From the NCBI RefSeq assembly GCF_001939115.1, contig NZ_MQTZ01000047.1, positions 62,001-126,000 of the forward strand: 64,000 nt of DNA, in the 5' to 3' direction. The DNA is from Leptolyngbya sp. 'hensonii' (GTDB taxonomy: Bacteria > Cyanobacteriota > Cyanobacteriia > GCF-001939115). A program made the translations under genes and the position numbers. Under the pieces are notes generated by a model. That model saw only the letters and a program-made list of their open reading frames with translations, searched no databases and was not told the DNA's origin. Shown here one piece after another: positions 54,049 to 63,614 of the stretch (its first letter is position 1; each line of letters opens with the position of its first letter).

Positions 54049-54798
54049 ATGCCAGCTCAAGACTTTTCAGGTGCTGTGTTAGTTCAAGATCCCTTCAGAT
54101 GGTATCAGCATGGTAGCCAGCTCTCAGATCAGGGGGAGTATAAGGCTGCGATCGCCAGCTTTGATCGGGCCATTTCCCTGGATCCAAAGTCAACGCTGGC
54201 CTGGCATGGCCGAGGGTTAGCCCTGGGGCGCATGGGGCAATTCGAGGAAGCCATCATCAATATTGGTCGGGCACTCCGTCTGAATCCTAAAGACCATAAA
54301 GCCTGGTATAACCAGGGTAAAGCCCAGCTCCAGTTAAAGCGCTACCGGGATGCCATTACCAGCTTTGGCCGAGTCGTTGAAATGCAACCGAGAAATCATC
54401 GGGCCTGGTACTATCTGGGCAGAGCCCTCGCCCAGGTAGGGCAAAATCAGCAGGCACTGGTGAGTTTGAATCAGGCCCTTTGTATTCATCCCCTCTACCA
54501 TGCGGCCATCACCCAGTACGGACTGATTCTGGCCAAAATGGGCCGCTATGAGGACGCGATCGATAGCTTCAACATGCTCCTGAAGCTAAAACCAGACAAT
54601 GCCGGAGCCTGGTACAGCAAGGCCCGATGTTATGCGCTGCAAGAGGATGTTGAAATGGCAATCAGTTGCCTACAACACCTTCTGAGAATCAGCCCCAACC
54701 TCTACCTGACCATGGCTCAGATTGACTCTAACTTTAATAACATTCGGGAAACAGAACGCTTCCAGTGCTGGATGGAAGATATGAAGCAGATGTTTTAG
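54049..54798 (+). CDS. Tetratricopeptide-repeat protein
   Basis: A 249-aa protein made almost wholly of TPR units from residue 20 to 215, with 34-residue periodicity (AIASFDRAISLDPKSTLAWH, AIINIGRALRLNPKDHKAWY, AITSFGRVVEMQPRNHRAWY and more). There is no signal peptide. The C-terminus (TMAQIDSNFNNIRETERFQ) matches the tail style of the next TPR gene. It is a likely scaffold; the partner is unknown. The second TPR gene follows after 140 bases. Confidence 0.85.
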   Translation: MPAQDFSGAVLVQDPFRWYQHGSQLSDQGEYKAAIASFDRAISLDPKSTLAWHGRGLALGRMGQFEEAIINIGRALRLNPKDHKAWYNQGKAQLQLKRYRDAITSFGRVVEMQPRNHRAWYYLGRALAQVGQNQQALVSLNQALCIHPLYHAAITQYGLILAKMGRYEDAIDSFNMLLKLKPDNAGAWYSKARCYALQEDVEMAISCLQHLLRISPNLYLTMAQIDSNFNNIRETERFQCWMEDMKQMF

Positions 54799-54937
54799 GA
54801 TAGAGATCGGTGTCTGTTCCCATGGGAAAGGTGAACTCACTCTATAAATTCCCAGCCAGACAATGTTAAAATTCGCTTCACCCTACACTGAGAGACACTT
54901 ATACTCAAGTCAGGTGTAATGCGTCGTTGAATCGTCT

Positions 54938-55807
54938 ATGAGCCAAGATCAAGGTTCTCACCCTTGGCTAAGTCAGCATGGCAACACGCTGTTTAGCCTG
55001 GGGCGTTATGAAAGTGCCATTAGTCGATACGATAAAATCCTGGAGGAACGTCCAGGCTCCTACCGGGCTTGGAGCTTCCGGGGTTTTGCGCTGGAGCACT
55101 TAGGCCGTCATGCGGAGGCTCTGGATAGTTTTGACCAGGCTATTTATCTCAAGCCCAAGATTCCCCTGGCCTGGCATGGTAAAGGCATGGTGCTGGCCAA
55201 ACTGCACCGCTATGAGGAAGCCATTGCCAGTTTTGACCGGGCCTTGAAATATAAACCGGACGATCCCAAGGTCTGGTACAACCGGGGCAGTGCGCTGATT
55301 CGCCTGCGCCGCTTCCGGGAAGCCATCAGCAGTTTTGATCAATGTGTAGAACATAAGCCAGACAATTACCGAGCCTGGTATAACCGGGGAACAGCCCTGG
55401 CCAACCTGGGACGCCATCAGGAAGCCTTCGCTAGCTTTGATACTGCCATCACGGTCAAACCCAAATGTGCCTACGCCTGGCATTATCGAGGCATCATCCT
55501 GACCCGCCTCAATCGCTACGAGGAAGCGATCGATAGTTTCGAGAAATGTCTTCTGATTAAACCCAATGACCCCAGCGTCTGGTATAACCGCGCCCGCTGT
55601 GCAGCTTTTCTGAAGGATACGGAACAGGTGATTATCTGTCTACAACGGGCGATCGGCCTCAGCCCCCACCCCTACCAGGATAAGGCTCGTTTGGATCGCG
55701 ATTTTGTGGCTGTATACGAAGATCCCCGATTTCAGGCTCTGGTGCAAAAATCAGAGCTGCAACTTCCACCCCTGGAATATCCAGACCACCGAGAGGGAAA
55801 ACCATGA
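54938..55807 (+). CDS. Tetratricopeptide-repeat protein
   Basis: A 289-aa TPR protein with about seven units from residue 10 to 250 (AISRYDKILEERPGSYRAWS, ALDSFDQAIYLKPKIPLAWH, AIASFDRALKYKPDDPKVWY and others). The architecture and tail (KARLDRDFVAVYEDPRFQALV) show that it is a paralogue of the gene just upstream. No signal peptide is present. The stop overlaps the start of the ABC-2-type membrane gene by 4 bases (ATGA), so the two proteins are made together and may interact. Confidence 0.87.
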   Translation: MSQDQGSHPWLSQHGNTLFSLGRYESAISRYDKILEERPGSYRAWSFRGFALEHLGRHAEALDSFDQAIYLKPKIPLAWHGKGMVLAKLHRYEEAIASFDRALKYKPDDPKVWYNRGSALIRLRRFREAISSFDQCVEHKPDNYRAWYNRGTALANLGRHQEAFASFDTAITVKPKCAYAWHYRGIILTRLNRYEEAIDSFEKCLLIKPNDPSVWYNRARCAAFLKDTEQVIICLQRAIGLSPHPYQDKARLDRDFVAVYEDPRFQALVQKSELQLPPLEYPDHREGKP

Positions 55808-56577
55808 ATCCAGTCAGAATCCTGACCATCGCCAGTCACGTCTTTAGAGAAGTGATTCGCGATCGGGTCCTTTATCTGGTGGCATTTTATGGATTTCTCC
55901 TGGTTGTAGCTATACGCCTGTTACCCGAGGTTTCTGCTGGTGCCGAAAACAAAATCTTGCTGGATCTGGGCCTTGGGGTTATTGGCCTTCTTGGCTTGAT
56001 TGTGTCTATCTTCGTTGGGACCAGTTTAATCAGTAAGGAAATTGAGAAGCGGACCGTTTATATCCTGCTAGCCAAACCCATCACCCAGATTGAGTTAATT
56101 GTTGGTAAGCATTTGGGCCTGTCGGCAGTCCTGGCAGTCCTACTTGGCCTGATGACGGCGATTTACATGGGAATCCTGAGTTGGAGCCAGATTCCCTACC
56201 CAATGGGCAGTATTCTGATCACCGTACTTTACAACCTGCTTGAGTTATCTTTGCTCGCAGCTGTAGCTCTGGTCTTCAGTGTCTTCACTGGGCCGCTCCT
56301 GGCTACCCTGATCAGTTTTGCTGTTTACCTGATTGGTCACTTCAGCCGCGATCTGGTCGCTCTGGGAAATCTGTCGGATAAAGCCGAGATTCAGCGTCTG
56401 ACCCGAAGTATCTATCTCCTTTTGCCTGACCTGTCCCGGTTAGATTTCAAAAATGAGGCCGTTTACGGTATTTTACCCGACCCTTCCACAATGGCTATGA
56501 ATGCAGGCTATGCCCTGCTCTATGTAGTGCTGTTGTTGTCTGTTGCGACGCTAATTTTTTCTTACCGAGAGTTTTGA
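55804..56577 (+). CDS. ABC-2 type membrane protein (transporter permease)
   Basis: A 257-aa integral membrane protein with about six hydrophobic segments. The amphipathic start (MNPVRILTIASHVFREVIRD) and the motif LISKEIEKRTVYILLAKPI are typical of ABC-2 permease subunits that work in export or in membrane processes such as gliding or sporulation. No ATPase gene lies next to it, so it would need one encoded elsewhere. It overlaps the TPR gene by 4 bases and is followed 19 bases later by larE. Confidence 0.85.
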   Translation: MNPVRILTIASHVFREVIRDRVLYLVAFYGFLLVVAIRLLPEVSAGAENKILLDLGLGVIGLLGLIVSIFVGTSLISKEIEKRTVYILLAKPITQIELIVGKHLGLSAVLAVLLGLMTAIYMGILSWSQIPYPMGSILITVLYNLLELSLLAAVALVFSVFTGPLLATLISFAVYLIGHFSRDLVALGNLSDKAEIQRLTRSIYLLLPDLSRLDFKNEAVYGILPDPSTMAMNAGYALLYVVLLLSVATLIFSYREF

Positions 56578-56596
56578 AATCCCAGGGGTCTACCAA

Positions 56597-57406
56597 ATGC
56601 TGTCTGAAAAATATACCTACCTCAAAACCCTATTTGCCGAAATGGACCGGGCCCTGATTGCCTATTCTGGGGGAATTGACAGCACCCTGGTCGCCAAGCT
56701 GGCCTGGGATGTGCTGGGCGATCGGGCCCTGGCGATCACAGCTAATTCTCCCTCCCTGCTACCGGAAGATCTGGAAGATGCCTGTATCCAAGCTGCTGAA
56801 ATCGGCATCGCCCACGAAGTGATCGAAACCCACGAGATGGCAAATCCCAACTACAGGGCTAACCCGGTCAACCGCTGCTACTTTTGTAAGAGCGAATTAC
56901 ACGACACCCTGCAACCCCTGGCCCTGCAGCGGGGGTATCCCTATGTGGTAGACGGGGTGAATGCCGACGATCTGCAGGATTATCGTCCTGGTATTCAGGC
57001 CGCAAAGGAACGAGGCGTCAGATCGCCTCTGGCCGAGGCTGGGCTTTCTAAGGCAGAAGTGCGGGAGCTAGCTCGCCAGCTCGATCTTCCCTGGTGGGAT
57101 AAACCAGCCCAACCCTGTCTCAGTTCTCGCTTTCCCTACGGGGAAGAAATCACGGTGGCCAAACTTCAGCGGGTGGGTCGATCGGAATATCACCTCCGTA
57201 AACTCGGCTGGCGCAATCTGCGGGTGCGATCGGAGGGAGACACCGCCCGCATTGAACTCCCTCCGGAACAGATTAAGGAATTTGTCCTGACCACGGACCT
57301 GACTACCCTGGTTAGGACCTTCCAATCCTACGGGTTTCTCTACGTGACGCTGGACCTGGAGGGCTACCGTAGTGGCAAACTGAACCAGGTGTTACAACGC
57401 ACCTGA
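56597..57406 (+). CDS. larE: ATP-dependent sacrificial sulfur transferase LarE
   Basis: A 269-aa PP-loop enzyme. The ATP-binding motif is AYSGGIDSTLV, NRCYFCKSELH is a family block, and the sulfur-donor cysteine is Cys174 in PAQPCLSSRFPYG. In Lactobacillus, LarE sulfurates the precursor of the nickel-pincer cofactor of lactate racemase, sacrificing this cysteine. There is no larB, larC or larA in this window, so the target here is uncertain. The single cysteine argues for the sacrificial type over the three-cysteine Fe-S type. It is convergent with the Ser/Thr kinase gene. Confidence 0.88.
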   Translation: MLSEKYTYLKTLFAEMDRALIAYSGGIDSTLVAKLAWDVLGDRALAITANSPSLLPEDLEDACIQAAEIGIAHEVIETHEMANPNYRANPVNRCYFCKSELHDTLQPLALQRGYPYVVDGVNADDLQDYRPGIQAAKERGVRSPLAEAGLSKAEVRELARQLDLPWWDKPAQPCLSSRFPYGEEITVAKLQRVGRSEYHLRKLGWRNLRVRSEGDTARIELPPEQIKEFVLTTDLTTLVRTFQSYGFLYVTLDLEGYRSGKLNQVLQRT

Positions 57407-57419
57407 ACAACCCTATGGC

Positions 57420-58634
57420 TTATCGCGGATCGCACTTGTTCGATCGCAAAATTCTGATTTTCTGCTTGGCCCGCCAGTCTCGGATGGCCTCTGCTGTCCG
57501 CTCGATTGGGGTCAAGTAATGCTGGCCCGGCTGTGAATCCTGACTCTGTTTAGCATCAGAAGCAGGGGGTTGAGTCGTCAGACAGGGAGAGAGATTGTCC
57601 AGATAGGGTTCCAGATTCAGAGCCCGAATAATTTCACCCACAGACTGATAACGTTCAGCCAGAGAGATTTTTAACATCTTGGTCAGCACTTTGGCAAAGT
57701 GATCACTGACCTTGACCAGACTTTTCCAGCGTGTTTCTCCGGTTAAAGAATCATAGTCATATTGCAAAGGGGTCTGCCCTGTGAGCAGGTAAAGACAGGT
57801 CAACCCGATCGCATAAATGTCGCTAGCAAAGACCGATCGCATCGCCAGTTGCTCAGGCGGTGCAAAACCGATGGTGCCAACAAAATGGGTGGTAGGCGCT
57901 TTGGCATTCGTGCCTTCAGTATCACTCAACTGCTCCTTGATCGCCCCAAAATCGATTAAAACCAGCCTGCCATCATCATGACAGCGAATAATATTTTGGG
58001 GTTTGATATCCCGATGAATCACTTGATTCTGGTGCACATAGCGGACCAGGGGCAGCAATTCCTTCAAGAACTGTTTCACTTCAGCCTCTGACCAAGGCCC
58101 CGTGCGCTTGAGTTCATCCGCCAGATTCGCTCCCCGGATATATTCCTGAACTAGAAAAAATTGCCCTTTCGCTTCAAAATAATCCAGAAGTTGGGGAATC
58201 TGGGCATGGCTTCCTAATCGAGCCAGGATTTCCGCTTCCTTCTTGAAGCGCTGACAGGCATTCTTTAAGATGGCTGGATTATCGATTTTAGGTGAGAGTT
58301 TTTTAATCACACAGAGGGGATGACCGGGCAAAGAAATATCCTTAGCCAGATAAGTAATACCAAAGCCCCCTCTACCCAGGGAACGCAAGACCTTGTAGCG
58401 GCCTCGAAACACTCGTCTGGTTCGGCGGGAGTGACCAGACCGGGTCAGTTCTCCGGTGCAGGAAGATTGGTCATCGGCGGCTTGAGTTGAGCTTTCAAAT
58501 GCAGAATTAATCGAAACCGGTTCAGCGATCGCTTCTGACGGCGATCTGGCAAACTGATCCCAGTCATTTAAAAAAGGTACTTGCGGATTCTCAGCCATCC
58601 TGCTATCCCGATTTGTGAGCGGAGTCGGTACCAT
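57420..58634 (-). CDS. Serine/threonine protein kinase (Hanks type)
   Basis: A 404-aa eukaryotic-like kinase. The N-terminal 70 residues are a Ser-rich linker ending in a basic run (RRTRRVFRGRY). The kinase domain (about 78-350) has the glycine loop LGRGGFGITYLA, the lysine in VIKKLSP, the catalytic loop HRDIKPQN, DFGAI (DFG) and APPEQ (APE). It has no transmembrane segment and no sensor repeats, only a short C-terminal tail. It therefore acts in the cytoplasm. ATG 58634 is used; ATG 58598 is an alternative. It is divergent from the PEP-synthase-like gene. Confidence 0.9.
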   Translation of the reverse strand: MVPTPLTNRDSRMAENPQVPFLNDWDQFARSPSEAIAEPVSINSAFESSTQAADDQSSCTGELTRSGHSRRTRRVFRGRYKVLRSLGRGGFGITYLAKDISLPGHPLCVIKKLSPKIDNPAILKNACQRFKKEAEILARLGSHAQIPQLLDYFEAKGQFFLVQEYIRGANLADELKRTGPWSEAEVKQFLKELLPLVRYVHQNQVIHRDIKPQNIIRCHDDGRLVLIDFGAIKEQLSDTEGTNAKAPTTHFVGTIGFAPPEQLAMRSVFASDIYAIGLTCLYLLTGQTPLQYDYDSLTGETRWKSLVKVSDHFAKVLTKMLKISLAERYQSVGEIIRALNLEPYLDNLSPCLTTQPPASDAKQSQDSQPGQHYLTPIERTAEAIRDWRAKQKIRILRSNKCDPR

Positions 58635-58764
58635 ATCAATACCCTAATCGGGGTCTTAATTCCTATCCTGTACACAAACTTAGCGTGGTGGCAGAAATCC
58701 AGATGTGATCTTGAGCAGATATCGAATCTTTCCTTCTCTTCCCGCATCTCTCGAAGAAGCACTA

Positions 58765-58786
58765 TAGAATCTAAAACAAGATTCTA
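58765..58786. promoter_or_regulatory. Inverted repeat TAGAATCT-N6-AGATTCTA
   Basis: Two perfect 8-base arms around AAAACA, 33 bases before the GTG start of the PEP-synthase-like gene and 131 bases from the divergent kinase start. Its geometry fits an operator for a dimeric regulator serving one or both genes. Confidence 0.45.
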
Positions 58787-58818
58787 AAACGTATCCTTGT
58801 GGTTGCTTCAGTCTATTA

Positions 58819-61179
58819 GTGAGCGAACTTTACTGGTTGCATCAAATTCAACCCTCGGATCGGAGGCTGGTTGGAGATCGAGCCTTCTATCTGAGTCAGT
58901 TAATTCAAAGTGGGTATCCTGCGGTATCTGGTTTTGTCATCTCGGCTCAGCTACTACGAGATTTCCTGGGCTCGATCGATTGGCTGGAGCCTCTTTTCGC
59001 TGATCTAGCCAATTCGTCTCTCCATCTGAACTTAACCGATCCCCACCAGCTCAGAACGATCGCCCGCCACATCCGGCAAGGCATAACAACAGCCGACTTG
59101 CGGGCAAGCTGGCTCAACAATCTGGAGAGTTACTTCCAATCCTGGCAGGCTCCTGCCCTGCGTCTAAGCCCCTCTCTTTACATTCAGGATGCCTCTATGG
59201 GGCTTGATCTCCAGTTTGCTGGCCTCCTAGATGCCCATGTTTCTTGGACTGATCTGGATTCTGTGGTTGCTGGTGTGAAACAGGTTTGGTCCCAATTTTT
59301 CAGGGCCAAAAGCCTCCTCTGCTATCAGCACTACAAGGTGCAACTGCACCAACTCCACCTGGCTATCCTGGTCCAACCCGTCTGGCCCACGATCTCGTCA
59401 GGCATCCTCAAAACAGATGGCCGTATTCTGGAGATTCAGTCTGTTTGGGGAGCAGGACTATCCCTGACCCTGGGAGAAGTCACCCCTGATATTTATCGAC
59501 TGTCTTTAGAGAGTGGGAAAGTGGAAAGCTTTCAGCCTGGCAGCCGCAACTATGCCTATGACTTAAGGGTTGAGGGCTCAACGTCACAGCCTTCTGCTAA
59601 GAGGCAAGACTGCCTGCACTCCTATGTTCCAGAAATAGATCCAGTCAGCCCCCTCCCACCAGACTTTCTCCAGGAACTAATCCAGGTGGCTCGTCAAGTC
59701 ATTGCTGATTTTCACCGGGCTTTTGCCCTGGAGTGGGAGATCTTAGCCCCCACTCCAACTGGCTCCAGTCTGCACCTTACCCGGTTTAACCTGGGCAAAG
59801 CGGGAGATTTTTCCCCTGCTCCATCCCAACAGCCCATCCAGGCCGACCTGACACCGGTCAACCCATCTCTACAACCTCCTCTGCTCAAAGGTTTTGCCGT
59901 TTCAGCAGGTCAGGTTCAAGCTCAAGCCTATGTCACTGATGTCGATCGACCGCCTGAGTCCATTCCCATTGGGGCCATCCTGGTCATCCCCGTGATCACA
60001 CCAGATTGGTTGCCAGTTCTGAAGCAATCAGTTGGGCTGATTGCAGAGCAAGGTGGGGCTACATCTCACGGGGCGATCGTTGCCCGAGAACTGGGCATCC
60101 CCGCGATCGTTGGTGCGATTGGAGCCACCCATCGGATTCAGACAGGCGACAGCATTCTGCTGGATGGCAATCAGGGACTGGTATACGACGCCGATATGCC
60201 AGGGACGCCGGAGTTGTCCCTGCAACCCATCATCGCCACAACTACTTCATCTTTCCCAATGAACCTACCGGCGATCGCCACCCAACTCATGGTCAACCTG
60301 AGTCAGATGGACCGAGCCCAGGAGATCGGTTCCCTGCGAGTCGATGGGATCGGCCTGTTGCGATCGGAACTGATGCTAGTTGATGTGCTAGCAGGACAAC
60401 ATCCCCTGACCTGGGTCAAACAGAACCGCCAGGCAGAACTCATGGACTGGATCACCCGACAGCTTGAACAAGCCAGCCATTTTTTTGCCCCCCGACCTAT
60501 CTTCTATCGAACGCTGGACCTGCGATCCCATGAATTTCGCTCTCTCAGAGGTGGAGAATCTCCAACTCTGGAAACAAATCCCATGTTAGGCATGCGAGGA
60601 ACTTTTGCCTATTTGCGAGACCCCACCCTGTTTGATCTGGAATTGGCTGTTCTGAAGCGAGTTTATGAATTGGGTTGTACCAATGTTCGCCTGCTATTGC
60701 CTTTTGTGCGCACTGTGGAAGAATTTGTCTTCTGCAAACAGCGAATCGAGCAAGCCGGATTACTTTACTACAGCCAGTTTCAAATCTGGATTATGGCAGA
60801 AGTTCCCTCAATCCTATTCTTGCTGCCAGACCTAGTCCAGGCAGGAGTTCAAGGGATTTCCATTGGCACCAATGACCTGACCCAGCTCCTTCTGGGGGTC
60901 GATCGGGATCAGGAACAGATGGCTGTTGCTTTTGACAGCAACCACCCAGCAGTGCGGCGAGCGATCGAGCAGTTCATTCAAATTGCCACCCAATTAAAAA
61001 TTCCCTGCTCCATTTGTGGACAGGCCCCAGCACAATATCCAGACCTGATTGAGGATCTGATCCGCTGGGGCATTACGTCCATTTCCGTGGAACCCCAGGC
61101 CGTAGAACAGACCTACTGGGCGATCGCGCGCGCTGAGCGGCGGCTATTGTTGGAAGCCATGCAAGTCCAGGGGCGTTAA
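58819..61179 (+). CDS. Divergent PEP synthase-like protein (PPDK/PpsA family)
   Basis: A 786-aa relative of phosphoenolpyruvate synthase. The central swivelling domain keeps its phospho-histidine (His417 in GGATSHGAIVARELG), and the PEP/pyruvate-binding barrel keeps SIGTNDLTQLLLGVDRD and a cysteine in SICGQAP. The N-terminal ATP-grasp domain is degenerate: where family members have an arginine-rich VRSSATAEDL block there is YIQDASMGLD, so ATP use is doubtful. Length matches PpsA. GTG 58819 is the only plausible start and has no clear ribosome site. It overlaps the 3' end of the convergent exonuclease gene by 4 bases. Confidence 0.8.
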   Translation: MSELYWLHQIQPSDRRLVGDRAFYLSQLIQSGYPAVSGFVISAQLLRDFLGSIDWLEPLFADLANSSLHLNLTDPHQLRTIARHIRQGITTADLRASWLNNLESYFQSWQAPALRLSPSLYIQDASMGLDLQFAGLLDAHVSWTDLDSVVAGVKQVWSQFFRAKSLLCYQHYKVQLHQLHLAILVQPVWPTISSGILKTDGRILEIQSVWGAGLSLTLGEVTPDIYRLSLESGKVESFQPGSRNYAYDLRVEGSTSQPSAKRQDCLHSYVPEIDPVSPLPPDFLQELIQVARQVIADFHRAFALEWEILAPTPTGSSLHLTRFNLGKAGDFSPAPSQQPIQADLTPVNPSLQPPLLKGFAVSAGQVQAQAYVTDVDRPPESIPIGAILVIPVITPDWLPVLKQSVGLIAEQGGATSHGAIVARELGIPAIVGAIGATHRIQTGDSILLDGNQGLVYDADMPGTPELSLQPIIATTTSSFPMNLPAIATQLMVNLSQMDRAQEIGSLRVDGIGLLRSELMLVDVLAGQHPLTWVKQNRQAELMDWITRQLEQASHFFAPRPIFYRTLDLRSHEFRSLRGGESPTLETNPMLGMRGTFAYLRDPTLFDLELAVLKRVYELGCTNVRLLLPFVRTVEEFVFCKQRIEQAGLLYYSQFQIWIMAEVPSILFLLPDLVQAGVQGISIGTNDLTQLLLGVDRDQEQMAVAFDSNHPAVRRAIEQFIQIATQLKIPCSICGQAPAQYPDLIEDLIRWGITSISVEPQAVEQTYWAIARAERRLLLEAMQVQGR

Positions 61180-62168
61180 CCACCCCCTTCCCCCTCAAAC
61201 AAGGTTTCCAGGGGCTGGGCATTCAGTCCATCCGTTTCCGACAGATAGCGGGCAAGAGTTTCCGTCTGGCCATGGGTTACGTGAACTGTCCTGGCCCCTG
61301 TCTGGCGGACTGTATTCACCAGGCCCGCCCAATCGGCATGATCTGAGAGGACAAACCCCTGGTCCTGGCCCCGTTGCCGTCGGGCTCCTCGCACTGCCAT
61401 CCAGCCAGAAGCAAAGGCAGTTTGGGGTTGAGTCAGTCCTTTGATCCAGGGAGACCGGTTAGCATTGGGAGGAGCCAGAATCAGGTCCCCCTGAAACGAA
61501 TGGCTGCAGGGCATCTCTGTCACCGGAATTGTCTTCACCATCGATACCCCAGCCTGACGATAGCTTTCGTTCATAACATCAATGGCCCCATGGACGTAGA
61601 CTGGCCGATCGGTCAACTGGGTCAACTCACTCAGAATTCGCTGGGCTTTACCAAAGGCATAACAGAGGAGCAGTGAAGGCCGTTCCGGATCACTTTGCCA
61701 CCAGTCATAAATCTTGCGACAGGTCGTAGCTCCTGATTCCCATCTATATATTGGCAAACCAAAGGTTGCTTCTGTAATGAAGGTGTCGCAGGGCACAACC
61801 TCAAAGGGGGCACAGGTAGGATCGGCGCAGCGCTTGTAATCTCCAGAGATCACCCAGACCTCCTCGCCGCACTCCACGCGAATCTGGGCCGAGCCGAGGA
61901 CGTGGCCAGCCGGATGAAAGGAAACCCAGGTGCGGCCCAATTTAATCTTCTCCCCGTATGCAACCCCCTGCAGCGAGATGCGCTCCCCCAGACGTTTCCG
62001 CAAGATACCGGCAGAAACTTGAGTGGCCATGTATTGCCGGGAACCGGGACGGGCATGGTCAGAATGGGCATGGGTAATTAGAGCCAGGTTGACCGATCTC
62101 CAGGGATCGATAAAAAAGCCCCCCTGTTGGCAGTAAAGTCCTTCCGGGCGGATTGCGATAAGGGTCAT
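61176..62168 (-). CDS. Ligase-associated-type DNA exonuclease (metallo-beta-lactamase fold)
   Basis: A 330-aa MBL/beta-CASP nuclease-like protein. The metal-binding motif is THAHSDHARPG, followed by HPAGHVLGSAQI, ISGDYKR and a final LSDHADW. The pattern fits the ligase-associated exonucleases that pair with an ATP-dependent DNA ligase and a helicase in repair operons. Neither partner is adjacent here. It is convergent with the PEP-synthase-like gene and divergent from ndhA. Confidence 0.82.
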   Translation of the reverse strand: MTLIAIRPEGLYCQQGGFFIDPWRSVNLALITHAHSDHARPGSRQYMATQVSAGILRKRLGERISLQGVAYGEKIKLGRTWVSFHPAGHVLGSAQIRVECGEEVWVISGDYKRCADPTCAPFEVVPCDTFITEATFGLPIYRWESGATTCRKIYDWWQSDPERPSLLLCYAFGKAQRILSELTQLTDRPVYVHGAIDVMNESYRQAGVSMVKTIPVTEMPCSHSFQGDLILAPPNANRSPWIKGLTQPQTAFASGWMAVRGARRQRGQDQGFVLSDHADWAGLVNTVRQTGARTVHVTHGQTETLARYLSETDGLNAQPLETLFEGEGGG

Positions 62169-62440
62169 TGGTTATTACATATCCGGCAAGCAGTGCAAAC
62201 TCCTGAGCACTCAATTCTCCACTCTGAGATAGGTAAACCCCCAACTCCGCCTAAATACAAATGATCACTGTGACGATAAGCCTGTTCAATCCAGAACATA
62301 GGTAGAATCTCTCATGCTGCTGAACTGCTAGAGCTTTCCGGGGCTATACTAAGCAGGGGAGTAATCAACCAGTGCAATGGCTGTGTTCGTCAGCGATGGC
62401 TGACATTACTCCAGGCTAACCCGATTTGTTCAAGAGGCGC

Positions 62441-63559
62441 ATGAACTCCGGTATCGATCTACAAGGAAGCTTTATTCAGGCCCTGACAGAGTTGGGCCTT
62501 CCGGCAGGAGCGGCGAAGCTGGTCTGGATGCCGCTACCCATGGTATTGATGCTCGGTGCAGCAACGGTTTGGGCGCTGGTTGCCACCTGGCTGGAGCGAA
62601 AAATCTCAGCAGCGGCTCAACAGCGTGTCGGTCCAGAATATATGGGGCCTTTCGGATTACTGGTTCCAGTTGCCGATGTGCTCAAACTTCTGTTTAAAGA
62701 AGACGTTGTCCCCCTAAAGGCAGATGTCTGGCTTTATACTTTGGGACCCATGCTCGTTTTTGTCCCCATCTTTATTTCTTATCTGATTGTGCCTTTTGGT
62801 CAGAACCTGATCATCAGTGACATTGGGATTGGCATTTTCCTGTGGATTGCCCTCTCCAGCATTGCCCCGATCGGTCTGTTGATGGCAGGTTATGCCTCCA
62901 ACAACAAATACTCTTTGCTGGGAGGCTTGCGGGCTGCGGCTCAATCCATCAGCTACGAGATCCCGTTGGCCCTGTCTGTACTAGCGGTGATCATGATGTC
63001 TAACTCCCTGAGCACGATCGACATTGTGCAACAGCAGTCTGGCTATGGCATTTTGGGTTGGAACGTCTGGCGACAACCCGTTGGGTTTGCCATCTTCTGG
63101 ATTGCCGCTCTGGCTGAATGTGAGCGGATTCCCTTTGACTTGCCAGAGGCTGAGGAAGAGCTAGTGGCGGGTTACCAAACGGAGTATGCCGCTATTAAAT
63201 TTATGCTGTTTTACGCCGGTTCTTACGTCAACCTGGTGCTCTCTGCTCTGATGGTATCTGTGCTGTACCTGGGAGGCTGGGAGTTTCCGATTCCCGTTGG
63301 CATGATTGCTGGTTGGCTGGGGATCAGTGAGACAACTCCCTGGCTCCAGGTCATTACGGCGACCTTGGGAGTTGTCATGACTCTGGTCAAAGCCTACGCC
63401 CTGCTCTTCGTGACGATCTTGCTTCGGTGGACTGTTCCCCGCGTCCGGATCGACCAGTTGCTGGATCTGGGTTGGAAGTTTCTCCTACCCGTTTCCCTGG
63501 TCAATTTACTCCTAACCGCTGGTTTGAAACTGGCTTTTCCCTTCGCCTTTGGTGGCTAG
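62441..63559 (+). CDS. ndhA: NAD(P)H-quinone oxidoreductase subunit 1 (NdhA)
   Basis: A 372-aa, eight-helix subunit of the NDH-1 complex in the thylakoid membrane, near the quinone site. Conserved blocks: [32 protein letters not shown] and [19 protein letters not shown]. It takes part in respiration and cyclic electron flow around photosystem I. ATG 62441 is preferred over TTG 62426 because AAGAGGC precedes it and because cyanobacterial NdhA has this length. The gene is followed by ndhI, the usual order in the ndhAIGE operon. Confidence 0.96.
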   Translation: MNSGIDLQGSFIQALTELGLPAGAAKLVWMPLPMVLMLGAATVWALVATWLERKISAAAQQRVGPEYMGPFGLLVPVADVLKLLFKEDVVPLKADVWLYTLGPMLVFVPIFISYLIVPFGQNLIISDIGIGIFLWIALSSIAPIGLLMAGYASNNKYSLLGGLRAAAQSISYEIPLALSVLAVIMMSNSLSTIDIVQQQSGYGILGWNVWRQPVGFAIFWIAALAECERIPFDLPEAEEELVAGYQTEYAAIKFMLFYAGSYVNLVLSALMVSVLYLGGWEFPIPVGMIAGWLGISETTPWLQVITATLGVVMTLVKAYALLFVTILLRWTVPRVRIDQLLDLGWKFLLPVSLVNLLLTAGLKLAFPFAFGG

Positions 63560-63581
63560 CAGGGTTCTGTCTTAATCCTTC

Positions 63582-63613
63582 TTCTGCACTGAAAAACTCA
63601 GCACTGAAAAACC
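63582..63613 (+). repeat. Short tandem repeat GCACTGAAAAAC x2
   Basis: Two copies of GCACTGAAAAAC with a 3-base linker lie directly before the ndhI start. The repeat sits where a ribosome-binding site would be expected and no classical one is visible. Confidence 0.4.
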
Positions 63614-63614
63614 T

